Origin: Pseudomonas sp. NCCP-436 | GTDB lineage: Bacteria; Pseudomonadota; Gammaproteobacteria; Pseudomonadales; Pseudomonadaceae | Direction of reading: 5' to 3' | DNA: 64,000 bases | Assembly (NCBI RefSeq): GCF_019656335.1 | Contig: NZ_BPLZ01000002.1 | Location: forward strand, 114,904-178,903 | In this document: piece by piece, positions 26,553 through 35,715 of the stretch | How positions within the stretch are numbered: the first letter of the stretch is position 1 | Layout: each line of letters begins with the position of its first letter | Position numbers and translations under genes: made by a program | Notes under the pieces: generated by a model | Seen by the model: the letters and a program-made list of their open reading frames with translations, nothing else | What the model was told of the DNA's origin: nothing | Databases searched by the model: none

Positions 26553-27946
26553 GCCGCACTGGCAGCTTGCGCGGCCGTCTGCTCAGGCGACTGGCCCTGC
26601 CACTGCTGCTGATTTTGCTAATCAGCAGCCTGAGTGCCTACTGGAGTGCCCGGCGTGCCGCCGATACCGCCTACGACCGGACACTGCTGGCTTCTGCCCG
26701 GGCCGTTGCAGAGGGGTTGTACAGCGCTGATGGGGTACTGCGTGCCAACGTGCCCTATGTGGCGCTGGATGCCTTCGCTTATGACAGTGCCGGGCGTATC
26801 TACTATCAGGTGCTGGGGCCGGACGGCGAGCAGGTTTCCGGTTATGAGGATCTGCCGGTAGCGCCTGCCGACACTCCGCGCACTGAGGACTATCCTGCGC
26901 TCGCGCGTTTCTACGACGGGGTCTATCGCGGCCAGGGCGTGCGGCTAGTCAGTCTGTTGCAGCCGGTTAGCGAGCCGAATCTGCGTGGTATGGCGCAGAT
27001 CCGTGTGGCCGAGACCCAGGGTGCCCGTGAGCGGATGGCGCGCGAGCTGCTGATAGGAACTTTATGGCGCATCGGTCTGCTGGCGCTGGTCGCCTTGCTG
27101 CTGGTGTGGTTGGCGGTGAGTCTGGCCCTGCGTCCTTTGGAGACCCTGCGTCGTGCGGTGGCAGCTCGTGCCAGCGATGATCTGAGGCCGTTACCCGATG
27201 CCGAGTTGCCGCGTGAAATCCGGCCACTGGTTGCGGCGCTGAATCAGTTCAACGAGCGTCTGCAGGCATTGTTTGAACGGCAATCAGCCTTTATTGCCGA
27301 TGCGGCACATGAGCTGCGTACCCCGCTGGCTGCGCTGAAAGCGAGGATCGCTCTGGGCTTGCGTGCTAAATGTCCAGACGAGTGGCGCCAGACTCTGGAG
27401 CAAGCCGCCGAGCATGGTGACCGGCTTACCCGACTGGCTAACCAGTTGCTGTCTCTGGCGCGTATCGAGAGTGGCGCCCGGGCCATCAGCGAGGGTGGTG
27501 CGCAGCGTATTGAACTCAGTCAATTGGCTCGTGAACTGGGGCTGGCCATGGCGCCATTGGCCTATGCGCGCGGTGTTGCACTGGCTCTGGAGGCTGAGCA
27601 GGAGGTGTGTGTTGATGGTGATCCGATCCTGCTCAATGAGCTGCTCAGCAACCTGATCGACAATGCTCTGGCGCATACGCCTTCCGGAGGCAATCTGGTG
27701 CTGCGGGTACTGGAGCCGGCAATTCTGGAAGTGGAGGATGATGGGCCGGGTATTCCCCAGACTGAGCACGAGCAGGTATTCAGGCGCTTCTATCGGCGCG
27801 GAACGGGGGGGAAGGGTGCTGGTCTTGGGCTGGCCATCGTTGGCGAAATCTGCCGTGCCCATCAGGCGCATATCAGTTTGCACCAGGTGCAGCCGCATGG
27901 CCTTCGAGTTCGGGTAGCCTTTCCGGCCTTAGTGCCCGAGAGTTAG
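26549..27946 (+). CDS. tctE: sensor histidine kinase TctE
   Basis: This is the membrane sensor partner of TctD, 465 residues. An N-terminal helix (about 13-32), a periplasmic sensor domain with the TctE N-terminal family pattern (ADTAYDRTLLASARAVAEGL), a second helix (about 170-192), a HAMP-like linker, the dimerisation domain with phospho-His254 (DAAHELRTPLAALK), the N box (LLSNLIDNALAHTP) and G boxes (DDGPGIP, GAGLGLAIV) are all visible. It probably senses citrate in the periplasm. Its last 18 bases overlap the convergent gene. Confidence 0.93.
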   Translation: MSRTGSLRGRLLRRLALPLLLILLISSLSAYWSARRAADTAYDRTLLASARAVAEGLYSADGVLRANVPYVALDAFAYDSAGRIYYQVLGPDGEQVSGYEDLPVAPADTPRTEDYPALARFYDGVYRGQGVRLVSLLQPVSEPNLRGMAQIRVAETQGARERMARELLIGTLWRIGLLALVALLLVWLAVSLALRPLETLRRAVAARASDDLRPLPDAELPREIRPLVAALNQFNERLQALFERQSAFIADAAHELRTPLAALKARIALGLRAKCPDEWRQTLEQAAEHGDRLTRLANQLLSLARIESGARAISEGGAQRIELSQLARELGLAMAPLAYARGVALALEAEQEVCVDGDPILLNELLSNLIDNALAHTPSGGNLVLRVLEPAILEVEDDGPGIPQTEHEQVFRRFYRRGTGGKGAGLGLAIVGEICRAHQAHISLHQVQPHGLRVRVAFPALVPES

Positions 27947-28684
27947 TGGTTGCTGGATATCCAGCAGATAACGGGTAATCTTGCCGCTTTCCCGTAACTG
28001 GGCCAGGCCGCGGTTGAAACGCTCCATACGCACGGCGTTGCCCGGCACCTCGCGCGACAGCAGCAGATGCAGACTGTCACTGCGTAGTGGCTGGGGGTGA
28101 AAACTCAATTGGCGACGTTCCTGAGCGGTGAATTTCTGATACAGCAGGTCGAAAGCAACTACCTTGTCCAGTGGAGTCAGGTCGGCCCGGCCGGCCAGTA
28201 ACTGGCGCAGCCCCTGCTCATCGCCTGTCAGCCGCTGTATGTCCAGCTTTCCGTCTGCTTCGGCCTGTTGAAAGTCTTTGCCGTAATCGTACCCGCGCAC
28301 GCCGACGATACGCAGTCCGCGCAGATTCTCAACACTATTCCAGTCAAAGGGTTGGTCGCGCCGGTGAAACAGGTAGTAGCCGCTTTCTACCACCGGATCG
28401 CTGATATAGAAGCGCTGTTCGCGCTCGGGGCTGTAGAGCCAGACGGCGCTGCCGTCCCGCGAGCCTTGTTCGGCCATGCGTAGTGAGCGGGCCCAGGGGT
28501 GAAACTCCCAGCGCACAGTGATGCCCTGCAGGGCGAAGGCTTCGGCAACGATGCGCGAGGCGATGCCATGATGAGGCAGGCTCTGACCCAGATAAGGCGG
28601 CCACTCTCCGTTGGTCAGCCGCACCTCGTCGGCAGCCTGCGCGCCGCCAAGTAGCAGCGCAAGCAAAAGAAGCATCAAGCGCAT
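27929..28684 (-). CDS. orphan extracellular solute-binding protein, family 3
   Basis: This is a 251-residue periplasmic protein with a signal peptide cut near AQAADE. The pattern LTNGEWPPYLGQSLPHHGIASRIVAEAFALQGITVRWEFHPWARSLRMAEQG is that of amino-acid-type SBP_bac_3 proteins, of the subset rich in aromatic residues (EFHPWARS). No ABC permease or ATPase lies nearby, so it may be a stand-alone binding or signalling protein. A similar orphan (43473-44258) occurs in the window. Confidence 0.8.
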   Translation of the reverse strand: MRLMLLLLALLLGGAQAADEVRLTNGEWPPYLGQSLPHHGIASRIVAEAFALQGITVRWEFHPWARSLRMAEQGSRDGSAVWLYSPEREQRFYISDPVVESGYYLFHRRDQPFDWNSVENLRGLRIVGVRGYDYGKDFQQAEADGKLDIQRLTGDEQGLRQLLAGRADLTPLDKVVAFDLLYQKFTAQERRQLSFHPQPLRSDSLHLLLSREVPGNAVRMERFNRGLAQLRESGKITRYLLDIQQPLTLGH

Positions 28685-28752
28685 GGCTCTACTTCCCTCA
28701 GGCAGTTCCTCTGAAGTGTAGTAGCTATTCGCCTCTGTCGAACAATGACTTG

Positions 28753-29589
28753 CTACTGCAGCATGAGTGTGGCGGCTTCCATGGCGGCGGAAAGGTCTTC
28801 ATCGGCCTGGATGTCGACGTTCGGATCAAGCCCCAGCTTGCTGAAGGCTGGAATCCGGCTCCAGTCCATCTGGGCGAAAGGGTGGGAGGTGCCCAGGTAG
28901 CTCTGCAGCGTGGCCACCTGAACGATATCGACGTAATCGACTCGGGCCGAGTCGCGGGAGAAGTCCTGATACTGCCCAGGCACTGCGGCAATCGGTTCCG
29001 GGAATTCCCAGGTACGCAGGATCTTGTCGCCTAGCAGCGGGTGGATCTGCTCGATCACATGGTTGAGACTGATGGAGTCGGCCAGTAGTGCGTTGTGTTC
29101 CTCGGCATAGGTGAGGATCGGCAGTACGCCAATCTGGTGAACCAGCCCGGCCAGCGTGGCCTGATCGGGCATCAGGCGAGTGTAGTGACGGCACAATACA
29201 TGGCAGATTCCGGCGATCTCGGTGCTTTTGTTCCACACCTCGCGCATCTTTCGGTCGACCACGTCGCTGGTGGCCTGAAACATCTGCTCCATAGCCAGGC
29301 CGGTAGCCAGGTTGCAGGTGTAGTTGATGCCCAGGCGGCTGACCGCCATCTGCAGATCCGTGATTTCCTTGTTGGTGCGTAGTAAGGGGCTGTTCACCAC
29401 CTTGATGATGCGTGCGGTCAGGGCCGCGTCGTTACCGATGACCCGACAGATCTGGGGAATGCCGATATTGGGATCTTCGGCCGCCTCGCGAACTCTCAGT
29501 GCTACTTCTGGCAGAGTGGGCAGCACCAGTTCGTCGTTCTCGATGGCATGAATCAGATCCTGCTGGACTTTTTCGGTAAGTTTGCTCAT
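28753..29589 (-). CDS. HDOD-domain protein
   Basis: This is a 278-residue cytoplasmic protein with one HDOD domain (about 20-215): LPTLPEVALRVREAAEDPN, a non-catalytic HD fold with VINxx-like DAALTARIIKVVNSPLL, and ATLAGLVHQIGVLPIL. HDOD proteins lack HD phosphohydrolase activity and act in signalling scaffolds. No receiver or GGDEF domain is attached. It lies 46 bases downstream of ygfZ on the same strand and may be co-transcribed. Confidence 0.85.
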   Translation of the reverse strand: MSKLTEKVQQDLIHAIENDELVLPTLPEVALRVREAAEDPNIGIPQICRVIGNDAALTARIIKVVNSPLLRTNKEITDLQMAVSRLGINYTCNLATGLAMEQMFQATSDVVDRKMREVWNKSTEIAGICHVLCRHYTRLMPDQATLAGLVHQIGVLPILTYAEEHNALLADSISLNHVIEQIHPLLGDKILRTWEFPEPIAAVPGQYQDFSRDSARVDYVDIVQVATLQSYLGTSHPFAQMDWSRIPAFSKLGLDPNVDIQADEDLSAAMEAATLMLQ

Positions 29590-29635
29590 GAGGTAGCTCT
29601 CTTAGGCGATCCGAAGTGGCGCCAGGTCGGTTGAT

Positions 29636-30577
29636 TCAGCGCTGGATTTCCCGATCCGAATCCAGCTCGTAGGGCAGCTCCAGCAGCCTGAGGGGCGGGC
29701 CATCGAGACTGGCAAGATGAATCCGTCCATCCTCGACGGCATCTTGTTGCAACACGGCAAGCAGCTCAATGCCGGCAGTGTCATGAGCGGCCAGCACCAC
29801 TTCGCCAACGCTGGAACCGTGCACCGGTGAGAACAACTGGGTCGCGATAGGTGGTAGTGCGTCGCCGTCTAGGCCAAGCCGGTACAGACGGCGCTTGAGT
29901 TTGCCCAGATACTGCATGCGCGCGACGATTTCCTGACCGGTATAGCAGCCTTTCTTGAAGCTTACCCCACCTAATGCCTGCAAATTGATCATTTGCGGAA
30001 TAAACAGCTCGCGGGTTGAGGCAAAAACCTGGCCGATACCGGCGCGTATCTGCGCCAGCAGCCAGTCGTTCATGGCAGCCTGCGGCAACTGCGTGGCCAG
30101 TGTCTCCTGCAGGCGAACCGATTCGCTGCTAGGTGCCCAGAGTTCGGCGCGTCCGTCGCTCAGGCGCACGGCAATCAACTGGTCGGCGCGTGCCAGTGAG
30201 TCGGCCTTCTGATCCAGTTTCAGGCCCAGTTGCAGCAGTGCGGCATCAGCGCCGGCAAGACCGAAACGTACCCAGTCAGCCGTCTCGTCGGTCAACTTGG
30301 ATTTGGAGAAGACCGCATATTTCTGCAGGTCGGCCAGCTGCGCGGCGACCAGTTCGCGATCCATGGCGAGCAGGTAGCCGTCCTCGGCAGGCATGATGCG
30401 GAAGCTCGAAATCATCCGGCCCTTGGGAGTGCAGCGGGCGCCCAGGCTCGATTGCGTCTCGGACAGGTAATTGAGATTGCAGGTCAGTTGGCCCTGCAGG
30501 AACTTGGCGGCATCAGTGCCGCGCACGGCAAGCAGACCTTCGTGGTCGAGGAGGGTGAAGTACGGACTATCGGCCAT
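29636..30577 (-). CDS. ygfZ: folate-binding protein YgfZ
   Basis: YgfZ is a GcvT-like protein that uses tetrahydrofolate to help mature or repair Fe-S enzymes such as MiaB. The 313-residue product has the diagnostic KGCYTGQE motif (209-216) with its conserved Cys, and an N-terminal GTDAAKFLQGQLTCNL segment. It is divergent from sdhE, a flavin-attachment factor, a common arrangement in Pseudomonas. Confidence 0.9.
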   Translation of the reverse strand: MADSPYFTLLDHEGLLAVRGTDAAKFLQGQLTCNLNYLSETQSSLGARCTPKGRMISSFRIMPAEDGYLLAMDRELVAAQLADLQKYAVFSKSKLTDETADWVRFGLAGADAALLQLGLKLDQKADSLARADQLIAVRLSDGRAELWAPSSESVRLQETLATQLPQAAMNDWLLAQIRAGIGQVFASTRELFIPQMINLQALGGVSFKKGCYTGQEIVARMQYLGKLKRRLYRLGLDGDALPPIATQLFSPVHGSSVGEVVLAAHDTAGIELLAVLQQDAVEDGRIHLASLDGPPLRLLELPYELDSDREIQR

Positions 30578-30719
30578 GGCACCAGTTTGGTTTATTGAGC
30601 AAGTCGGGTGCTCATCATAGAGGCGCGGCCAGACCTTGTCAGCGCAAATGCATCCGTGATGCCTGAACAGCAGGGCAATTCATCGCTATACTGCGGCCCT
30701 CGTTTGAGGAGTGGGTTGC

Positions 30720-30974
30720 ATGGTTGAGCAAAGTGAATTGAATCGCCTGTTCTGGCATAGCCGCCGTGGCATGCTGGAGCTGGATGTCCTGCTGGTGCCT
30801 TTTGTCCAGGAGGTATACCCGACTCTGGATGCCGAGGATCAGGCACGCTACCGCAAGCTGCTGGAATGCGAGGATCAGGACATGTTCGGCTGGTTCATGC
30901 AGCGCGGAGAGCCCGAGGATCCGGATCTGCGCCATATCGTTCGCATGATTCTGGATCGTGTCCAGCCCAAGTGA
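30720..30974 (+). CDS. sdhE: succinate dehydrogenase flavinylation factor SdhE
   Basis: SdhE promotes covalent attachment of FAD to SdhA (and FrdA). The small protein has 84 residues and the signature [14 protein letters not shown] near residues 15-28, the RGxxE motif that contacts the flavoprotein, and a [10 protein letters not shown] segment. GAGGAG lies 9 bases before the ATG. Its end overlaps ygfX by 17 bases. It has also been described with YgfX as a toxin-antitoxin pair; the flavinylation role is better supported. Confidence 0.9.
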   Translation: MVEQSELNRLFWHSRRGMLELDVLLVPFVQEVYPTLDAEDQARYRKLLECEDQDMFGWFMQRGEPEDPDLRHIVRMILDRVQPK

Positions 30975-31425
30975 ACTCTTCGAGTGTCGCTGTCGGCCTT
31001 CTGTCTGGCTGCTGCGACTCTATCTGTTGGCGTTGCTGCTGGCGCTGGTAGCTCCCTGGCTGAGCAGCATCGCTCTCGGCTGGAAGCTGCTGGCGCATGT
31101 TCTGTGTTTCTTGCATGTCGCCTGGGTACTGCCGCGGCGGGTTCTGCTGTCGTCGCCACATGCATTTACCGGTCTGCGCCGCAATGCCGAAGGCTGGCAG
31201 CTTTGGAGTGCCGCCGCCGGCTGGCAGGCGGTGCAACTGCGTCCCGACAGCCTGGCGTTGCCCGCAGTGGTAGTGTTGCGCTTCAGTCTGCCGGGGCAAC
31301 GCCTGGTTCGTGGATTGTGCATCCCGGCCGATGCGCTGCCGGCCGATCAGCACCGGCGGCTGCGGGTGCTGCTGAAGTTCAGCAGGCGTCGCTGGACTGA
31401 GCCGGGTTCGTGGGCGTCAGGATAG
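30958..31425 (+). CDS. ygfX: YgfX-like membrane protein (CptA family)
   Basis: This 155-residue protein starts with GTG inside the end of sdhE, the typical coupled arrangement. Two membrane helices (about 17-35 and 40-58) are followed by a small soluble domain. It resembles YgfX/CptA, proposed in E. coli to inhibit MreB/FtsZ assembly, though that role is debated. It converges on nadB with a 47-base overlap of coding sequence. Confidence 0.7.
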   Translation: MSSPSELFECRCRPSVWLLRLYLLALLLALVAPWLSSIALGWKLLAHVLCFLHVAWVLPRRVLLSSPHAFTGLRRNAEGWQLWSAAAGWQAVQLRPDSLALPAVVVLRFSLPGQRLVRGLCIPADALPADQHRRLRVLLKFSRRRWTEPGSWASG

Positions 31426-33010
31426 TGTCGCGTGCTTCGGGCAGTTGATCGGGGTAGTCGAGGGTGTAGTGCAGTCCTCGGCTTTCATGTCGTTGCATGG
31501 CTGAACGGATGATCAGCTCGGCCACCAGCGCCAAGTTACGTAGTTCGATCAGGTCACGGCTGACCCGGTAGTTTGAGTAGAACTCGTCAATTTCGTCCAG
31601 CAGCAAGCGTACCCGGTGCTGAGCGCGTTGCAATCGCTTGTTGGTGCGCACGATGCCCACGTAGTCCCACATGAAGCGCCGCAGTTCGTCCCAGTTATGG
31701 GCGATGATTACGTCTTCGTCCGAGTCCGTAACCTGGCTGGCGTCCCATGCCGGGAGATACGGCGGCATGTCGACTCGTTCAAGCTGGTTGCAGATGTCTT
31801 GCGCGGCCGAGCGGGCGTATACAAAGCATTCGAGCAGTGAGTTGCTGGCCAGACGATTGGCGCCATGCAGGCCGGTAAAGGTGGTTTCGCCGATGGCATA
31901 AAGCCCCGGCACATCCGTGCGGCCCTGATGATCGACAACGACGCCGCCGCAGGTGTAGTGCGCAGCTGGCACCACCGGAATGGCCTGGCGGGTGATGTCG
32001 ATGCCAAAACTCATGCAGCGCTCATAGACGGTGGGGAAGTGGCTTCTGATGAAGTCTGCCGGCTGGTGGCTGATGTCCAGGTACACGCAATCGATACCCA
32101 GGCGCTTCATCTCATGGTCGATGGCTCGGGCGACAATGTCGCGTGGAGCCAACTCGCCACGGGGGTCAAAGCGCGGCATAAAGCGTTCGCCATTGGGCAG
32201 TTTGAGCACCGCGCCTTCACCGCGTAGGGCTTCGGTGATCAGGAAATTCTTGGCCTGCGGGTGATACAGGCAGGTGGGGTGGAACTGATTGAATTCCAGG
32301 TTGCCGACGCGGCAGCCTGCGCGCCAGGCCATGGCGATGCCGTCACCGCAGGCGCCATCGGAATTACTGGTATAGAGGTACACCTTGGCGGCGCCACCGG
32401 TGGCGAGAATGATGAAGCGGGCGGCGAAGGTGTCCACCTCCCCGCGAGCTCGATCAAGAACGTAGGCGCCGAGGCAGCGCTCGCCTTTTAGGCCAAGCCG
32501 GCGTTCGGTGATCAGATCCACCGCCACGCGTTGCTCCAGAAGCTCAATGTTCGATCGCTTGCGAGCCTGTTCCAGCAGGGTGTTGAAAATCGCCGCGCCG
32601 GTAGCGTCGGCAGCGTGAATGATGCGACGGTGGCTATGTCCCCCCTCGCGCGTCAGATGGAACTGGAAGCCGCTTTCCTCGCCGAGCGTGCGCTCTTCCC
32701 GGGTAAACGGGACACCCTGTTCTATAAGCCATTCAATGGCTTCGCGGCTGTGCTCAACAGTAAAGCGCACTGCATCCTCGCGACACAGACCAGCGCCGGC
32801 ATCCAGGGTGTCAGTGACATGGGAATCCACCGTGTCAGTGTCGTCCAGTACGGCTGCTACACCGCCTTGTGCCCAGTAGGTCGAACCATTGGCAAGGTCG
32901 CCCTTGCTCAGCACCGCGATACGCAGGTTCGGAGGCAGAGTGAGTGCGAGGGTCAGGCCGGCGGCGCCGCTGCCAATGACCAGGACATCGTGCTGAAAGT
33001 GTAGGCTCAT
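31379..33010 (-). CDS. nadB: L-aspartate oxidase NadB
   Basis: NadB is a flavoenzyme oxidising L-aspartate to iminoaspartate, the first step of de novo NAD synthesis. The 543-residue product has the N-terminal FAD-binding GSGAAGLT (13-20), the [18 protein letters not shown] active-site region, [35 protein letters not shown] and the C-terminal helical domain. It belongs to the SdhA/FrdA family but binds FAD non-covalently. Its 3' end overlaps ygfX in the opposite direction. Confidence 0.95.
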   Translation of the reverse strand: MSLHFQHDVLVIGSGAAGLTLALTLPPNLRIAVLSKGDLANGSTYWAQGGVAAVLDDTDTVDSHVTDTLDAGAGLCREDAVRFTVEHSREAIEWLIEQGVPFTREERTLGEESGFQFHLTREGGHSHRRIIHAADATGAAIFNTLLEQARKRSNIELLEQRVAVDLITERRLGLKGERCLGAYVLDRARGEVDTFAARFIILATGGAAKVYLYTSNSDGACGDGIAMAWRAGCRVGNLEFNQFHPTCLYHPQAKNFLITEALRGEGAVLKLPNGERFMPRFDPRGELAPRDIVARAIDHEMKRLGIDCVYLDISHQPADFIRSHFPTVYERCMSFGIDITRQAIPVVPAAHYTCGGVVVDHQGRTDVPGLYAIGETTFTGLHGANRLASNSLLECFVYARSAAQDICNQLERVDMPPYLPAWDASQVTDSDEDVIIAHNWDELRRFMWDYVGIVRTNKRLQRAQHRVRLLLDEIDEFYSNYRVSRDLIELRNLALVAELIIRSAMQRHESRGLHYTLDYPDQLPEARDTILTPTNPAQSSDAC

Positions 33011-33380
33011 GGACGAGTTCCGCGTGAAAGCGGAGCCTAGTATATAGAGAGGGGCGGCGTCACAATAGCCAGCTTATGACCGAGCGTGGTGCTCAGGAAC
33101 TTTCTTAGTCTTTCGGGTTCCAAAAGGGGTCTCCCATTCTAGGGAGAACGCTTGCGTGTGCCTGCATGTGTGCTGAAGCCAGTGGCGGGTGTGAAATGGG
33201 CGACGACAAGATTATTAGCGTGAGCGGTAAAGATTTGCTGACGCTGTTCCGGGCGGAGTCCAGAGAACTCTGCGGGAAGCTTGCTTGGAGGGGAGAACTT
33301 TTGCATAGGGCCCGAGTCTATCTTGGCAAGCTGATTTGCTTACGGGTGCAAGCCTCCTTCAAGCGTAACGAGGAGAGTGC
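33011..33380 (+). promoter_or_regulatory. 370-base algU promoter region with two AlgU-type promoters
   Basis: No credible gene is seen between nadB and algU. Two sequences fit the AlgU/sigma-E consensus GAACTT-N16-TCxxA. The first is GAACTT (33097-33102) and TCCAAA (33119-33124) with a 16-base spacer. The second is GAACTT (33295-33300) and TCTATC (33317-33322), also 16 bases. Autoregulation of algU from such promoters is well known in P. aeruginosa; the second gives a leader of about 55 bases. Confidence 0.75.
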
Positions 33381-33962
33381 ATGCTAACCCAGGAAGATGA
33401 TCAGCAACTGGTTGAGCGAGTGCAGCGCGGTGACAAGCGAGCCTTCGACCTGTTGGTGCTGAAGTATCAACACAAGATCCTTGGTTTGATCGTGCGTTTC
33501 GTGCACGACACTCATGAGGCTCAGGATGTTGCTCAGGAGGCGTTTGTAAAAGCCTACCGGGCACTTGGAAACTTTCGCGGTGACAGTGCGTTCTACACCT
33601 GGCTGTACCGCATCGCCATCAATACGGCGAAGAATTATCTGGTGTCTCGCGGGCGCAGACCGCCAGATAGTGATGTCAGCAGCGATGACGCGGAGTTCTA
33701 TGATGGCGATCATGCCCTCAAGGACATCGAGTCGCCGGAGCGGGCATTGCTGCGCGATGAGATCGAGGCCACCGTGCATCGAACCATCGCCCAGTTACCG
33801 GATGACTTGCGCACGGCGTTAACCTTGCGTGAGTTCGACGGTTTGAGTTATGAGGACATCGCCAGTGTCATGCAGTGTCCGGTTGGTACGGTGCGTTCGC
33901 GGATTTTTCGTGCGCGCGAGGCAATAGATAAATCCCTGCAGCCCTTGTTGCAGGAAGCCTGA
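33381..33962 (+). CDS. algU: RNA polymerase sigma factor AlgU (AlgT, sigma-22)
   Basis: AlgU is the ECF sigma factor of the envelope-stress and alginate regulon. The 193-residue length equals the family norm. Region 2 (FDLLVLKYQHKILGLIVRFVHD...EDVAQEAFVKAYRAL-like) recognises the -10 element, region 4 (LREFDGLSYEDIASVMQCPVGTVRSRIFRAREAI) the -35 GAACTT. AGGAG lies 5 bases before the ATG. It heads the mucA-mucB-mucD operon and is autoregulated by the promoters upstream. Confidence 0.97.
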   Translation: MLTQEDDQQLVERVQRGDKRAFDLLVLKYQHKILGLIVRFVHDTHEAQDVAQEAFVKAYRALGNFRGDSAFYTWLYRIAINTAKNYLVSRGRRPPDSDVSSDDAEFYDGDHALKDIESPERALLRDEIEATVHRTIAQLPDDLRTALTLREFDGLSYEDIASVMQCPVGTVRSRIFRAREAIDKSLQPLLQEA

Positions 33963-33992
33963 GGCAGCGGCGACAGCCAAGAGAGGAACACC

Positions 33993-34568
33993 ATGAGTCG
34001 TGAAACCCTGCGGGAATCGCTGTCCGCGGTGATGGATAACGAAGCGGACGAACTGGAGCTGCGGCGCGTGCTGGCAGCCAGTGAGGATGACGAGTTACGA
34101 AGTACCTGGTCGCGTTACCAGCTGGCTCGTGCCGCCATGCACCGTGAGTTGCTGGTGCCGCAGCTGGATATCGCTTCTGCGGTCTCTGCGGCGCTGGCAG
34201 ATGAGGCCGTGCCGGTTCGCAAAACGCCAGTCTGGCGCCAGGTCGGACGCGTGGCGGTGGCGGCGTCGGTTACGGTGGCAGTACTGGCAGGTGTGCGTTT
34301 CTACAATCAGGATGAGTTCAGCGGTGTGCAACTGGCTCAGCAGGACGTTGCCCCTGTGATCTCCGCACCTCAGGTGCAGGGGCCGGCATTATTGGCCGGA
34401 TATAGTCGCACTGCTGAGGAGGCTGATCAGGCTGCTGAAAAGGGCTCCTTGAGCTGGCACGAACATCGCCTGCCGGACTACCTGCGCCAGCATGCCCAGC
34501 AGGGGGTCGTGGGGGCGAGTGAGTCGGCGTTACCCTACGCACGGGCGGCCAGTCTGGAAAATCGCTAA
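33993..34568 (+). CDS. mucA: anti-sigma factor MucA
   Basis: MucA is an inner-membrane protein that sequesters AlgU until regulated proteolysis. The 191-residue product has a cytoplasmic anti-sigma domain (1-80), one membrane helix (about 86-103) and a periplasmic part. A conserved Ala-Gly pair at 135-136 (LLAGYS) matches the site where AlgW cuts first in P. aeruginosa. The reading frame is full length, with no mucoid-type truncation. Confidence 0.95.
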   Translation: MSRETLRESLSAVMDNEADELELRRVLAASEDDELRSTWSRYQLARAAMHRELLVPQLDIASAVSAALADEAVPVRKTPVWRQVGRVAVAASVTVAVLAGVRFYNQDEFSGVQLAQQDVAPVISAPQVQGPALLAGYSRTAEEADQAAEKGSLSWHEHRLPDYLRQHAQQGVVGASESALPYARAASLENR

Positions 34569-34576
34569 GGAATCCC

Positions 34577-35524
34577 ATGCGCGCGATTCCCTTCTGTTTG
34601 CTCAGTGGGCTGCTGGCTCTGCCTGTTCAGGCGTCCGAGGTGCAGGACTGGCTAAAGCGTCTCTCGGAGGCGGAGCAAAGGCAGAGTTTTCAGGGCGTAT
34701 TTATCTACGAGCGTAATGGCAGCTTTTCCACTCACGGCATCTGGCATCAGGTTGGTTCGGGTGGTGAGGTTCGAGAGCGCCTTTTGCAGCTCGATGGCCC
34801 AGCGCAGGAAGTTATCAAGGTCGATGGTCAGGTTCAGTGCGTAAGCGGTGGACTGGCTGAGCAGGTCGGAGATGGTCAGGGTTGGCCAGCACGGCACCTG
34901 GATGCACAACGTCTGCGTCAATGGTACGACATGCGTATTGCCGGCCAGTCCCGAATTGCCGGTCGAGGTGCGGTGGTTCTGGTGCTGGCTCCTCGTGACC
35001 AGCATCGCTACGGTTTTGAACTTCATTTGGATCGGGAGACCGGCCTGCCGCTCAAATCGCTGTTGCTCAACGAGCGCGGTCAGCTGCTGGAGCGCTTCCA
35101 GTTTGCCCAATTGGCTGCCGTCGAGCCGGAAGCTTCCAGTCTGCAGCCGAGTGCTCGTTGCAGGGGCATGCGGCAGCAGTCAGTGGATAGCATTAGCGAG
35201 GGCAGCTGGCGTGCTGATTGGCTGCCGCCAGGGTTCACCCTGGATGCGGCTCAGCTGCGTCAGCTTCCCACGAGCAATGTGAAGGTGGCCTATCTGATGT
35301 ATGGCGACGGACTGGCCCGTTTCTCTGTATTCCTCGAGCCTCTGCAGGGGAGTACGGTCGATGATGCGCGCAGTCAGTTGGGGCCGACAGTTGCAGTCTC
35401 GCGGCGTATGAGCACCCAGACAGGTGATGTAATGGTAACGGTGGTCGGCGAAATTCCGCTGGGTACCGCAGAACGCATTGCACTTTCGATGCGTCCCGAA
35501 GATCCGAATCTGCTCGTCAAGTGA
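34577..35524 (+). CDS. mucB: periplasmic regulator MucB (RseB-like)
   Basis: MucB binds the periplasmic domain of MucA and shields it from AlgW. The 315-residue protein has a signal peptide (cut near VQASE), an N-terminal lipoprotein-carrier-like domain (QGVFIYERNGSFSTHGIWHQ) and a C-terminal domain (ASSLQPSARCRG onwards). It starts 8 bases after the mucA stop. The next gene downstream is mucD; no mucC is found. Confidence 0.94.
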   Translation: MRAIPFCLLSGLLALPVQASEVQDWLKRLSEAEQRQSFQGVFIYERNGSFSTHGIWHQVGSGGEVRERLLQLDGPAQEVIKVDGQVQCVSGGLAEQVGDGQGWPARHLDAQRLRQWYDMRIAGQSRIAGRGAVVLVLAPRDQHRYGFELHLDRETGLPLKSLLLNERGQLLERFQFAQLAAVEPEASSLQPSARCRGMRQQSVDSISEGSWRADWLPPGFTLDAAQLRQLPTSNVKVAYLMYGDGLARFSVFLEPLQGSTVDDARSQLGPTVAVSRRMSTQTGDVMVTVVGEIPLGTAERIALSMRPEDPNLLVK

Positions 35525-35715
35525 GTGGAGGTTGGTGTAGCTGATAGGGTCTGTGTATGGATCAGCCGACGTCAAAAACTTTTGGCTCGGTTGTTTGGCG
35601 CTTCGGTGCCGGCAGGGTTCATGAGTTTTCACGACCCTTCAGGTTATGCGTTGTGGGCGGTTTAGCTGCTACCGAGTCGAATTGTCCGCGTTTTCATATG
35701 GGGAGTTGTAGTTCG
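35525..35715 (+). other. 191-base gap between mucB and mucD (mucC absent)
   Basis: Where other Pseudomonas have mucC (about 150 codons) there are only 191 bases. An in-frame extension of mucD upstream to 35557 gives a low-complexity, non-family peptide without RseC/MucC cysteine motifs or membrane helices, so I treat the stretch as noncoding. It may hold a separate mucD promoter. Confidence 0.6.

Noticed and set aside
30720..31425. sdhE-ygfX as a CptAB toxin-antitoxin system
   Set aside because: Conserved core location and the SdhE motif favour the flavinylation role; toxicity of YgfX is debated.
33166..33387. 73-codon open frame in the algU leader
   Set aside because: It lies across the second AlgU promoter, has no family-like sequence and no ribosome site; treated as noncoding.
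35557..35715. Upstream extension of mucD as a mucC remnant
   Set aside because: The translated stretch shows no MucC/RseC features and the signal peptide of MucD starts cleanly at 35716.
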